Source: Robertkochia marina
GTDB lineage: Bacteria; Bacteroidota; Bacteroidia; Flavobacteriales; Flavobacteriaceae
NCBI RefSeq assembly: GCF_004799345.1
Contig: NZ_SSMC01000001.1
Span: 1,302,001 to 1,366,000 of the forward strand
DNA length: 64,000 bases
Direction: 5' to 3'
Position 1 is the first letter of the stretch, and every line of letters starts with the position of its first letter. The position numbers were made by a program, and so were the translations under genes. The notes beneath the pieces are model-generated. The model was not told where the DNA came from, did not search any database, and saw only the letters and a program-made list of their open reading frames with translations. Below are positions 1 through 8,166 of the stretch, in pieces.

Positions 1-154
1 GGATGTTCAGGCTTTCAGTGTTGCTGATATCGTTGGAAAAAGTGATTCCGGTCGATGACGCCTCCAGGTAGGTGAAAGCTTTGTGCTCTTGTTGACAGCC
101 CAAGAGCGCCAGGCATATAAGCAGACTGATATGTAGGTTAAGTAGCGTTTTCAT
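1..154 (-). CDS. VCBS/ASPIC-UnbV-type lipoprotein, N-terminal fragment
   Basis: The gene runs off the left edge of the window; only the first 51 residues are present. They begin with a lipoprotein signal peptide (MKTLLN start, hydrophobic core, lipobox LLGC, Cys about residue 20). The following segment reads SSTGITFSNDISNTESLNI. That resembles the conserved start of Bacteroidota CRTAC1/ASPIC-UnbV proteins carrying FG-GAP/VCBS repeats, which are surface lipoproteins often encoded near SusC/D genes. The family call rests on this short stretch only, because the repeats themselves lie outside the window. The gene is divergent from the histidine kinase gene. The signal peptide is clear and the family is an inference. 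Confidence 0.6.
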   Translation of the reverse strand, partial: MKTLLNLHISLLICLALLGCQQEHKAFTYLEASSTGITFSNDISNTESLNI

Positions 155-234
155 TATTGGTTGATCTCCTGATTACCGGTGTTGATTGGTGGCCGGGAGT
201 CGGGGAGTTCAAACATAGCTTTTTAAACAAAAAA

Positions 235-255
235 AAGCTAACGGTGGGTTAGCTT
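235..255. terminator. Terminator-like hairpin between divergent genes
   Basis: There is a perfect 8-bp stem (AAGCTAAC / GTTAGCTT) with a 5-nt loop, flanked by an A run on the left and a T run on the right, so it would work as an intrinsic terminator on either strand. It lies between two divergent start codons, where no coding sequence needs terminating. It may end a short untranslated transcript or act as a leader attenuator. I saw no small gene between positions 155 and 427. Confidence 0.55.
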
Positions 256-427
256 ATTTTTTTGGCAGTTGTTGATGTTGTAACTATTCGAACTCTTTGT
301 AAAAATAATCATTTACAACCCCGGTAAAGATTAATAAAGAGTCAAAAAGATTAATGAAAAATTAATAAGCTAAATGAATGACTAAAATCAACTGATGATG
401 CTGTATATTTTACGAATATTACATGTA

Positions 428-1693
428 ATGAAGACCAGGAATTTTTTTATCGGATTGTTCGTGATGTCGGTTGTCGGACTAATCTATGTTCAATACCAGT
501 TTTTGAGGGTTGGTTTGAACCTGGCTGCTGTGCAGTTTGATAACAAGATGGGGGAGGTGGTTACTGATATAAGAGAGGGCCTGGAATATGAAAATCAATT
601 GAGTTTTCTCTTAGGAAAGGCCATCACGCAGGATGATAGTTACTTCAGGTTAAGTATCGACAGTGTACAGGATGCCTCCCGATTCTACCTGAATGACTTT
701 GTTAAGGGGGTGTTGGTCAAGCATGGCGTAAACAGCGATTTCACCTATCGGCTTAAAAATAAAGATACCTTGGTGTATCTTCATAGTCCTGAGGTTTTAA
801 AATCTGAAGGCAAAGTTTTGAGCTATCCTGTTCATCTGGAAGGCTATTTACCTGCTCTTAAGGATGCTCCGGTGATATTGGAGCTCAGATTCAGTGACCT
901 GAACTCCTATTTTATGCGGCAGCTTAACGGGCTCACGATACCGGGGGCTATTTTTCTCTTGATCATTACTGCGGTTGTGATATGGGTGCTTAAAGGATTT
1001 TTGCAGCAGCGTTCGCTTATCACGGTGACTAATGAATTTATAAATAACCTCACCCACGAGTTGAAAACCCCGGTGTTTTCCATTGGTTTGGCAACCAAAT
1101 TGCTGGCCGAAAGGGAAGATGTGGATAAAAAGGAGGTAGCCGGTATCATCCGTGTTCAATTAGATAAATTAAAAGCCCAGATAGATCGTGTTTTAGAATT
1201 GGCCGGCCTGGAAGAAAAAGGGGAGGTGCTCAAACGGACCCGACTGGATCTCGCAGCTTTGCTTAGGGAGAGTGCTGAAGAGTTTGAAGGCGTGGCCGCT
1301 TTGGAGGCAGTAGATTTCAGCACGCGTATCCCTGAAGGTCAGGTATGGGTGAAGGGAATGAAATCATACCTGAAAAATGTTACAGATACGCTATTGGACA
1401 ATGCGAAGAAGTATTCAGCTGATCCAAAAAGAATAGTTTTGGCCCTGGAGGCCGATGATAAGTACGCCCGGATTTGTGTGGAGGATAATGGGATCGGAAT
1501 CCCTAAAGAAGATCAAAAACGTATTTTTGAAAAGTTTTACCGGGTAAGCTCAGGAGACCTGCATGCTGTAAAAGGTTATGGGCTGGGATTACATTTTGTA
1601 AAACGGATCACAGAACTGCATAAGGGAAAGGTGTTGCTTAGGAGTCAACCTGGAAGCGGGTCTGTGTTTACCATTCAAATCCCTTTGATTTAA
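428..1693 (+). CDS. Sensor histidine kinase
   Basis: Membrane sensor kinase of a two-component system, 421 residues from this start. An N-terminal membrane helix (about residues 4-25) and a second one (about 170-190) enclose a periplasmic sensor region of about 145 residues with no family I recognise. A HisKA domain follows directly, with phospho-acceptor His near 210 in the motif NNLTHELKTP. The ATPase domain carries an N box (DNAKKYS), a G1 box (DNGIGIP) and a G2 box (GYGLGLHFV). No HAMP domain is evident. An in-frame ATG lies 33 bases upstream (395), but the chosen start gives a normal signal-anchor. The response regulator gene begins 3 bases after the stop, so the two are co-transcribed. 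The layout resembles the Bacteroides RprX/RprY pair. The signal is unknown. Confidence 0.92.
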   Translation: MKTRNFFIGLFVMSVVGLIYVQYQFLRVGLNLAAVQFDNKMGEVVTDIREGLEYENQLSFLLGKAITQDDSYFRLSIDSVQDASRFYLNDFVKGVLVKHGVNSDFTYRLKNKDTLVYLHSPEVLKSEGKVLSYPVHLEGYLPALKDAPVILELRFSDLNSYFMRQLNGLTIPGAIFLLIITAVVIWVLKGFLQQRSLITVTNEFINNLTHELKTPVFSIGLATKLLAEREDVDKKEVAGIIRVQLDKLKAQIDRVLELAGLEEKGEVLKRTRLDLAALLRESAEEFEGVAALEAVDFSTRIPEGQVWVKGMKSYLKNVTDTLLDNAKKYSADPKRIVLALEADDKYARICVEDNGIGIPKEDQKRIFEKFYRVSSGDLHAVKGYGLGLHFVKRITELHKGKVLLRSQPGSGSVFTIQIPLI

Positions 1694-1696
1694 GTT

Positions 1697-2401
1697 ATGG
1701 AAAAGAATGCATCATTGTTGCTGGTTGAAGATGACCAGGCCTTAGGATACCTCCTGAAGGAGTACCTTGGTATGAAAGGTTTCGAGGTTACTTGGGAAAA
1801 AAATGGCAAAGATGCCCTGGAAATTCTTAAACATGAGCAATTTGACCTGGCTATCCTTGACGTCATGATGCCCGAAATGGATGGTTTTACCCTGGCCGGA
1901 AAAATGGTGGAGGAATATCCCGGGCTGCCATTTATGTTTCTGACTGCCCGCTCCTTAAAAATAGATGTGCTGAAAGGGTTCTCCCTCGGAGCGGTTGATT
2001 ATTTGAAAAAACCGGTGGATGAAGAAGAGTTGGTGGTACGCATTAATAACCTGTTACGTCTTGTCAAGAACACGCGAAAGAAGGTAGAAACTGCTGGGCC
2101 TTCTGTGATCTCTCTTGGAAAATATTCTTATGATCCCGGAAACCTGTTGCTTACCTGTAATGGTGAGGAGATCCGGTTAACCGGTCGGGAAAATGAATTA
2201 CTGCAATACCTGGCAGAACGAAAAAATAAGGTATGCCGTCATAGGGATATCCTGGTTACCATCTGGGGGAAGAACGATTATTTTAATCGTAAGAGTTTGA
2301 ATGTGTTTATTACCCGATTACGGAAATACCTCGAAAAAGATGATAATGTAAAGCTGGAGAATGTGCATAATGAGGGGTTTGTTTTGAGGGTGATGGAGTG
2401 A
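1697..2401 (+). CDS. OmpR/PhoB-family response regulator
   Basis: DNA-binding partner of the upstream kinase, 234 residues. The receiver domain (about 5-120) has the acidic pocket EDD at 11-13, the phospho-acceptor Asp55 in LAILDVMMPEMDG, Thr83 and Lys105 in the KKP motif. A winged-helix Trans_reg_C domain (about 135-232) follows, with the typical LTGRENELLQYL and RKSLNVFITRLRKYL segments. It is read with the kinase (3-base gap). The target genes cannot be told from the sequence. The convergent SusC/SusD pair is a neighbour but is not proven to be regulated by it. Confidence 0.94.
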   Translation: MEKNASLLLVEDDQALGYLLKEYLGMKGFEVTWEKNGKDALEILKHEQFDLAILDVMMPEMDGFTLAGKMVEEYPGLPFMFLTARSLKIDVLKGFSLGAVDYLKKPVDEEELVVRINNLLRLVKNTRKKVETAGPSVISLGKYSYDPGNLLLTCNGEEIRLTGRENELLQYLAERKNKVCRHRDILVTIWGKNDYFNRKSLNVFITRLRKYLEKDDNVKLENVHNEGFVLRVME

Positions 2402-2440
2402 TGTCTTCCGCTACCTATGCTAATTATGAAATCGTGACAT

Positions 2441-2487
2441 ACTCCCTCCTTTCCAAGGAGGGGTGCCCGCAGGGCGGGGTGGTTAGA
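2441..2487. repeat. GC-rich dispersed palindromic repeat
   Basis: Two adjacent inverted repeats: CTCCTTTCC/AAGGAGG and GCCCGCAGGGC, then GGGGTGG. On the other strand this reads CACCCCGCCCTGCGGGC followed by ACCCCTCCTTGG, a pattern I recall as a common dispersed flavobacterial repeat. A related, longer version lies at about 36193-36254. It sits between the convergent response regulator and SusD genes. Confidence 0.6.
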
Positions 2488-2512
2488 GTAAGTGAAAAAA
2501 TCAACCACAAAA

Positions 2513-2536
2513 AAAGAGGGCCTATCAGCCCTCTTT
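2513..2536 (-). terminator. Intrinsic terminator of the SusC/SusD pair
   Basis: A 9-bp stem (AAAGAGGGC / GCCCTCTTT) with a 6-nt loop is followed by a T run on the minus strand. It lies 26 bases past the stop codon of the downstream SusD gene and ends that transcription unit. Confidence 0.85.
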
Positions 2537-2561
2537 CCAATTTTATACTACTTTCTAAGTC

Positions 2562-4085
2562 CTAGTACCCTGGGTTCTGAACCAGGTTAGGGTTAGAAGA
2601 TAATGCAGTTGAAGGGATCGGATACAATACTTTAGTATCGTCTCCTGAGATCTCCTTGTACGACCATTCATTTGTGAATTGTCCGAAACGAATCAGGTCA
2701 TTTCTTCTCCAGAACTCAGCATAGAACTCACGTCCACGCTCATCAAGAAGTTCCTGAGCACCTACGCTTCCAAGAGCGCTGGCACCTCTGAGAGTTCTCA
2801 GAGCGTTAACATCTGCTGTAATATCAGCTCCCATATACCATTCGGCTTCTGCTCTCATCAGGTGAGCATCTGCGAAACGGAATATAACCTTATGTCCGGC
2901 AAAAGCACCGTTTTCAGGGTGATACTTTATCACTCGGATACCGGTACGCTCGTCATTACCTAATAATCCGGGAAGCTCTTTTGTAAAGATCAAAGGATTA
3001 CCAGGCCTGTCGGTCATAGCATTTCCGTCCTGGTCGTATTGTTGACCGATAAGGAAACCATATCCTATACCCAGGTTAGAACCGTCGGTAGGAACAAATC
3101 CTCTTCGTGGCTCCTGTCCGGATCCCGGAACGTTGATGTTCGGATCTCCTTCGAAAAGATCGTAGAATTCAGCGATGGTAGAGAATCCATTCCATCCACC
3201 TCCTTCGTTGTCAGGAGAATTTTGCTTATAGTGCAGTCCGTTCCACATTTGGTTACCCACACTGGCAGTTACATACCAAATGGTTTCAGTATCCTGAGCG
3301 TCGGTAAATAGTTCAAAGTAGTCACCGTTGTGCAGTGAAAAACCGGCTCCTTCGATCTCGTCAACCAAAGTAACCACACGGTTCATATCAGCATTGTCAG
3401 GCGTACCGCTTCCGTTGTAAACATGACGGTTTAATAACACCTTAGCCAATAAAAATTTAGCAGCTTCTGCTGTGGCTCTGTTGGAACCACCTGCAGGTGC
3501 ATCCGGAAGATCCTGAATGGCCTCTTCCAAATCCTGGATGATAAAATCAGTAGCTTCTGTTCTGCTCAAAATTACAGGCAGTTCAGTGTTATCTGAATTT
3601 ACATCTCTGAAAGGAGCTTGTCCGTAAAGGTCCACTACCCAGAACATAGAATATGCTCTCAGGAATTTGGCTTCAGCCACTTCCTGGGTGGTAGGGTTAC
3701 TTTTCGAATCGATTACCGCAGAAGCGTTAAATACATTGCGGTTCATGTTGTTCCATACGGCACGCACAAATTGGTGGTTGGCATCCCAGGTGTGCGAGTG
3801 CAGCGTACGCCATACCCCGTTGTCTCCCCAGTCTGTACCACGTGTTGGTACCAGGAATTCGTCAGTACTAACCTCCGCCATGGCGTAAAGATCAGCCTGG
3901 TTCTCGAGTTGACCCCGAACATCATTATAGACATTCTCCAATACACCGGCAGCGTCTACTCCGGTAAACTCACCCGATTGGGATCCGAAAATGGAATCGG
4001 TCTCTTCGATCTCCAAATCCGTACAGCTGGCAAAACCAACAGCGAGCAGGGTCAGGAATAAAGGTTTAAAATTCATTTTTCTCAT
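2562..4085 (-). CDS. susD: SusD/RagB-family nutrient-binding lipoprotein (pair 1)
   Basis: Surface glycan-binding lipoprotein that forms the lid of a SusC channel, 507 residues. It has a lipoprotein signal peptide with lipobox FASC (Cys about 20), TPR-like helices with the SusD pattern EAKFLRAYSMFWVVDLYG, and the usual C-terminal end (YPIPSTALSSNPNLVQNPGY). A second ATG three codons in (4076) is equally possible. It follows the SusC gene by 11 bases and ends at a strong terminator. The family is certain. The ligand is not shown; proximity to the alpha-glucan genes suggests a related sugar polymer. Confidence 0.93.
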   Translation of the reverse strand: MRKMNFKPLFLTLLAVGFASCTDLEIEETDSIFGSQSGEFTGVDAAGVLENVYNDVRGQLENQADLYAMAEVSTDEFLVPTRGTDWGDNGVWRTLHSHTWDANHQFVRAVWNNMNRNVFNASAVIDSKSNPTTQEVAEAKFLRAYSMFWVVDLYGQAPFRDVNSDNTELPVILSRTEATDFIIQDLEEAIQDLPDAPAGGSNRATAEAAKFLLAKVLLNRHVYNGSGTPDNADMNRVVTLVDEIEGAGFSLHNGDYFELFTDAQDTETIWYVTASVGNQMWNGLHYKQNSPDNEGGGWNGFSTIAEFYDLFEGDPNINVPGSGQEPRRGFVPTDGSNLGIGYGFLIGQQYDQDGNAMTDRPGNPLIFTKELPGLLGNDERTGIRVIKYHPENGAFAGHKVIFRFADAHLMRAEAEWYMGADITADVNALRTLRGASALGSVGAQELLDERGREFYAEFWRRNDLIRFGQFTNEWSYKEISGDDTKVLYPIPSTALSSNPNLVQNPGY

Positions 4086-4096
4086 TCTTTCAATTT

Positions 4097-7000
4097 TTAA
4101 AAGGTTGCACTTACACCAAACGAAATCGTTCTTGGTCTAGGGAAACTTGAATAATCAATTCCTAAAGACGGAACGTTGTTCAAAGACTTATCTACATTCA
4201 CCTCGGGATCAAGACCGCTATAGTCAGTGATCACGAAAAGATTTTGTCCGGTTAGTGACAGTCTCATACTGTTAAAAGACCCTTCTCCGCTTAGCGGAAC
4301 GTCATAAGCCAGACTCAAGGTTTGCATTCTGAGGAATCCTCCATCTTCCAGGAACCTGGTAGATACATCGGGTGCGTTAGCAGGTGATTCCCCATTGGTT
4401 AGCACATCGGTGGTAACATTCTTACCTCCGTTAATAATACCGGCGGTAAAGAAGGCGTTAGCCGTATTGTTATAAATATATTGACCGTACTGTCCGGTAA
4501 GGAAGGCATCCATACTCCAGTTTCTCCAGGAGAAAGAAGTATTGAAACCAAGGTTTACCTTTGGTAAGGCAGATTTACCTATAAGTTGCTGTACATCACC
4601 GTTTGGATAGATAGAAATACCATTCTCATCAAATCCTCCGAACTCTCTTAAATAATATGAGAATAATGGCTGATCGGTGATAAGTAACTGAGCAAAGGCT
4701 CCGGTAAGTCCGTTACCGTTGATCTCTCCGGTTTGTATCTGTACACCTTCCAGGTTCTTAACTTCGTTTTCGTTATACGAAATGTTGAATCCGGCAGTCC
4801 AGAACAGGTCTTCCTGCTGAATGAAATCATAGTTGATGGCAAATTCCACCCCTTTGTTGATCACATCAGCATCAAGGTTCTGGAAGTTAAAGTCCTGAGG
4901 AGACGGAGCAGCTGTTTCCGTTCTTAACAGAAGGTCAGTAGTGTTCTTGTAATAGAAGTCTAAAGATCCGTTCAGTCTGTTCAGGCCTAATCCGAAGTCA
5001 AGACCGATGTTGTACTGAGCGGTAGATTCCCACTTCAGATCGTCCTCCGGTAAAGATTGGATAGAAAGTCCGGGAACCTGAATGTTACCGTTGTTCTGGA
5101 TACCGATACCGGCATAGCGCTCACGGAAGAGGTAGTTACCATATCCAAGACCATCCTGGTTACCGGTAATACCCCAACCTAATCTCAGTTTCAGATCAGA
5201 AAAGGAATCACCCATAAAATCTTCTTCGTGAAGCTTCCAGGCAAATGCCGCAGATGGGAACCATCCGTATTTGTTGTTTGGTCCGAAACGTGACGAACCA
5301 TCCACTCTTAAAGTACCTGTAAGAAGGTATTTCTCAGCGATGGTATAGTTTACCCTACCAAAGAATGACTGCAGTTCATCAGTGAAATCAAAACGGTCAT
5401 AACCGGCAGAAGCAATTGGAATACTTCCAGGGAGCGGTGCAGAGGTCGCATCGTCAGTAAAGAGACGGTTGATGGCCAGTGCATCCTGGTCCGGAGAGTA
5501 AATGATCTGCTGGTATTCTCCATCAACAGAGCCTAATAAGATATCTTTGGTTCTGTTAAGATCGTTTCTCATATCCTCGTGTTCGCTGCTGCTGTAACCA
5601 AAACCTAGGGTAGTGTTACCATATCTCTGGAAGCTCTGATAAGAATAACCTAATAAGGCCTCAAGAGAAGAGTTTCCGAATTCTTTATTGTAAGAAAGCG
5701 TAGCGTCAAACAGTCGGTTCAATTGGTTTACTTCACTAAGTACTCCACGACCATTACCAACGGTACCGTTGTTGAAACCGATCACGTCACGTGTCAAGGT
5801 CTGGTTACGGTCAGACTGTGAGTAGTCATAACCATAGATCACCTTAGCTTTCAGTCCTTCTACTATCTCATATTCTGCAGAAGCATTGAACAGTACTCTG
5901 TTAGTATTGGTAAGATCTTCGTATTCAACCAAGAGGTTGGCCGGGTTTAATTCGGCACCTCCCGGATCAAAAGTCGGATCATTCGGGTAGGTCGGATTTG
6001 CAAAGTAAGCAGCACCTAAAAGGTCACCCTGAGATCCTGCATTTCTTGTAATAAGCGGAGCTTCATCGTTTACTCTTGAAAGTGTACCGTTGAAATCCAG
6101 TCTTAATTTATCGTTTAATAAACGCTGAGAAAGGTTTAATCTTCCTGTAATTCTTTCCTGTGAAGAATTTTGAACAACACCAAATTGATTTTGGTAACCG
6201 AAAGAAGCACGTACATTCCCTGAGCCATAGTTGTTCGAATAAGCCACATTAGCTACCGGAGATAGCGGCGAACGCAATACCACTTTTTGCCAGTCGGTAT
6301 CGTTGCCGAAATCAAGAGCTGAAGGGTCATTTCCATATTGGGCGATCCCGGCCAGGTATTGCTCACGATCTAACAGATCAAAACTTTTGGCAGGCTCGGC
6401 ATAAGCCATATTCGCGTTCACTTCCCATACACCTCCGGCACCGGCTTTACCACTCTTGGTAGTAATCAATACAACCCCGTTAGCACCTCGTGAACCATAG
6501 ATGGCGGTTGCAGAGGCATCTTTCAGGATGGAAATACTTTCAATATCAGAAGGGTTAAGGAAGTTTAGCGGGTTTCTGGCAGAAGTAGCACCGTTACCCA
6601 CATCACTACCACCACTCTGGGTGTCTTCGGCAGCTAATGGCACTCCGTCTACAACAAATAGCGGGTTGTTGTTAGAACGAACCGAAGCCGTACCCCTGAT
6701 CCGGATGTTAACTCCGGCACCGGGCTCACCACTGGTCTGGGTGATCTGTACCCCTGCAGTTTTACCCTGGATCAATTGTTCAGGGGATGAAATAACCCCC
6801 TTCTGGAAATCGTCAGAGGAAACCACGTCTACCGCACCCGTAGCATCTTCAATAGCCTGGGTACCGTAACCAATAACCACTACTTCGTCAAGTGCCTGGG
6901 CATCTTCCTGAAGCGTTACGTTAATGGTAGATTGACCGTTCACAGGTACTTCCTGTGAAACGAATCCTACGTAACTAAACACCAAAACCCCGTCTGAGGG

Positions 7001-7192
7001 AACATTTTCAAGGGTGTAGTTACCGTCAAAATCGGTTTGAGTCCCTATGCTTGTTCCTTTTACCAGTACATTCGCACCGGGAAGCGGACCAGAAGGGTCG
7101 GAAACCGTACCACTTACAGTTTGGGCCTGGGTTAGGGCAAAACATAGAAATGCCCCTAAAAGCACCATGGCTTTAAGTAAATTGTTTTTCAT
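4097..7192 (-). CDS. susC: SusC/RagA-family TonB-dependent outer-membrane transporter (pair 1)
   Basis: TonB-dependent channel that imports oligosaccharides with its SusD partner, about 1031 residues. In order: a signal peptide (ends near LTQAQ), a CarboxypepD_reg-like domain (GTVSDPSGPLPGANVLVKGT, then DFDGNYTL), a TonB-box-like stretch (LDEVVVIGYG), a plug domain with the SusC motif SIEKDASATAIYG-type (here SISILKDASATAIYGSRGANG), and a beta barrel ending in an aromatic residue (ISFGVSATF). The start at the MKNNLLKAMVLL methionine gives a clean signal peptide; a longer reading from a TTG 21 bases upstream is unlikely. A terminator separates it from the upstream amylase operon, so it probably has its own promoter. 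Confidence 0.93.
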   Translation of the reverse strand: MKNNLLKAMVLLGAFLCFALTQAQTVSGTVSDPSGPLPGANVLVKGTSIGTQTDFDGNYTLENVPSDGVLVFSYVGFVSQEVPVNGQSTINVTLQEDAQALDEVVVIGYGTQAIEDATGAVDVVSSDDFQKGVISSPEQLIQGKTAGVQITQTSGEPGAGVNIRIRGTASVRSNNNPLFVVDGVPLAAEDTQSGGSDVGNGATSARNPLNFLNPSDIESISILKDASATAIYGSRGANGVVLITTKSGKAGAGGVWEVNANMAYAEPAKSFDLLDREQYLAGIAQYGNDPSALDFGNDTDWQKVVLRSPLSPVANVAYSNNYGSGNVRASFGYQNQFGVVQNSSQERITGRLNLSQRLLNDKLRLDFNGTLSRVNDEAPLITRNAGSQGDLLGAAYFANPTYPNDPTFDPGGAELNPANLLVEYEDLTNTNRVLFNASAEYEIVEGLKAKVIYGYDYSQSDRNQTLTRDVIGFNNGTVGNGRGVLSEVNQLNRLFDATLSYNKEFGNSSLEALLGYSYQSFQRYGNTTLGFGYSSSEHEDMRNDLNRTKDILLGSVDGEYQQIIYSPDQDALAINRLFTDDATSAPLPGSIPIASAGYDRFDFTDELQSFFGRVNYTIAEKYLLTGTLRVDGSSRFGPNNKYGWFPSAAFAWKLHEEDFMGDSFSDLKLRLGWGITGNQDGLGYGNYLFRERYAGIGIQNNGNIQVPGLSIQSLPEDDLKWESTAQYNIGLDFGLGLNRLNGSLDFYYKNTTDLLLRTETAAPSPQDFNFQNLDADVINKGVEFAINYDFIQQEDLFWTAGFNISYNENEVKNLEGVQIQTGEINGNGLTGAFAQLLITDQPLFSYYLREFGGFDENGISIYPNGDVQQLIGKSALPKVNLGFNTSFSWRNWSMDAFLTGQYGQYIYNNTANAFFTAGIINGGKNVTTDVLTNGESPANAPDVSTRFLEDGGFLRMQTLSLAYDVPLSGEGSFNSMRLSLTGQNLFVITDYSGLDPEVNVDKSLNNVPSLGIDYSSFPRPRTISFGVSATF

Positions 7193-7344
7193 ACAGTTAA
7201 ATTTAAAGTTCAAATAGTTAGCTTCTACAATAACTGCCCTTGATAATTACATTTTGTTGTAGGTAATTTAGGCATTGCAGAGGTTGTGAATATAATAAAA
7301 ATTAGATAACTATTTTAAGAATATTTGGGCAGACCACCTAAAAA

Positions 7345-7374
7345 ATAAGGGCTTCGGTAATCCGAAGCCCTTAT
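7345..7374 (-). terminator. Intrinsic terminator of the amylase operon
   Basis: A 13-bp stem (ATAAGGGCTTCGG and its complement) with a 4-nt loop and a T run on the minus strand. It lies 70 bases past the stop of the Fn3-like lipoprotein gene. It separates that operon from the second SusC/SusD pair. Confidence 0.88.
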
Positions 7375-7443
7375 TGCAGGTTGTTTGTCGGTATTTTTAG
7401 CATTTCAACTATTCTTATAGCAGTTGAAAGTAATTTCCTAAAA

Positions 7444-8166
7444 CTATTGAGTTTTAAAAATTCTGCCGGGAGATCTCGAAGTATTTCCTTGAGGGTCTGT
7501 GGTTTTGATGCTCCAGTAGTATACGGTACCTGCCTGCAAACCTGTAACTTCATACGTTTGTGCCGTAATTCCGGAAGCCTCCTGCTGCGTTTTGCCATCA
7601 GTTGTATCCAGGTACAGGGCGTACACAAGTTCCTGGCTGTCTACATCGCTGCCCTTCCAGGTAAATGTAACTGCGTTTGCTGCAACGGTACTTCCTGAAG
7701 AAGGTCCGGTGAGTTCAGCTGGGAAGGGTGCGTAATTGCTTATACCTTCGCCGGCCAGGTAAAACCTGCGTGATGCGGAGGTGGCGGAATTCTGCGAACC
7801 TGTAGCTAATGAAGTGACCCACCACAAATAGGGCACACCTCGTTCAAGGCTTACAGCGATCTGCGTGCCGGTTGAAGGATACACAGTTGAGATGTTGGTA
7901 TTCAGGTTGGTGACCTCCAGTTGATAGCGATCGGTATTTTCTGAAGGGTTCCATGAAAAGGTCACCTCGCTCATACTGCTAGAAATGATGTTACCGTCGT
8001 AGCACACCTCGTTGTCTGCCGGAAGACTAAGGGCAGCTGGCAACGGATCGGGTACAGGTTCCGGTTCTGGGGTATCTCCCGATTCACCGCCACAGGAGAG
8101 CAGAAGCCCTCCCATGGCTGCTAACAAGGTGTTTCGGAATATGGATGGTATCATAGATCTTATCAT
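7444..8166 (-). CDS. Fn3-like two-domain surface lipoprotein
   Basis: A 240-residue lipoprotein (signal peptide with lipobox LLSC, then an acidic/proline linker with several PEP/PDP units). Two beta-sandwich domains of fibronectin type III character follow (about 45-130 and 145-240). They show the motifs VTFSWNPSENTDRYQLEV and VTFTWKGSDVDSQELVYALYLD and end in YYWSIKTTDPQGNTSRSP. Its start codon overlaps the stop of the upstream amylase gene by 4 bases, so the two are translationally coupled. It probably sits on the cell surface and helps hold glucan or enzyme; that is inference from context. No exact family is recognised. Confidence 0.75.
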   Translation of the reverse strand: MIRSMIPSIFRNTLLAAMGGLLLSCGGESGDTPEPEPVPDPLPAALSLPADNEVCYDGNIISSSMSEVTFSWNPSENTDRYQLEVTNLNTNISTVYPSTGTQIAVSLERGVPYLWWVTSLATGSQNSATSASRRFYLAGEGISNYAPFPAELTGPSSGSTVAANAVTFTWKGSDVDSQELVYALYLDTTDGKTQQEASGITAQTYEVTGLQAGTVYYWSIKTTDPQGNTSRSPGRIFKTQ

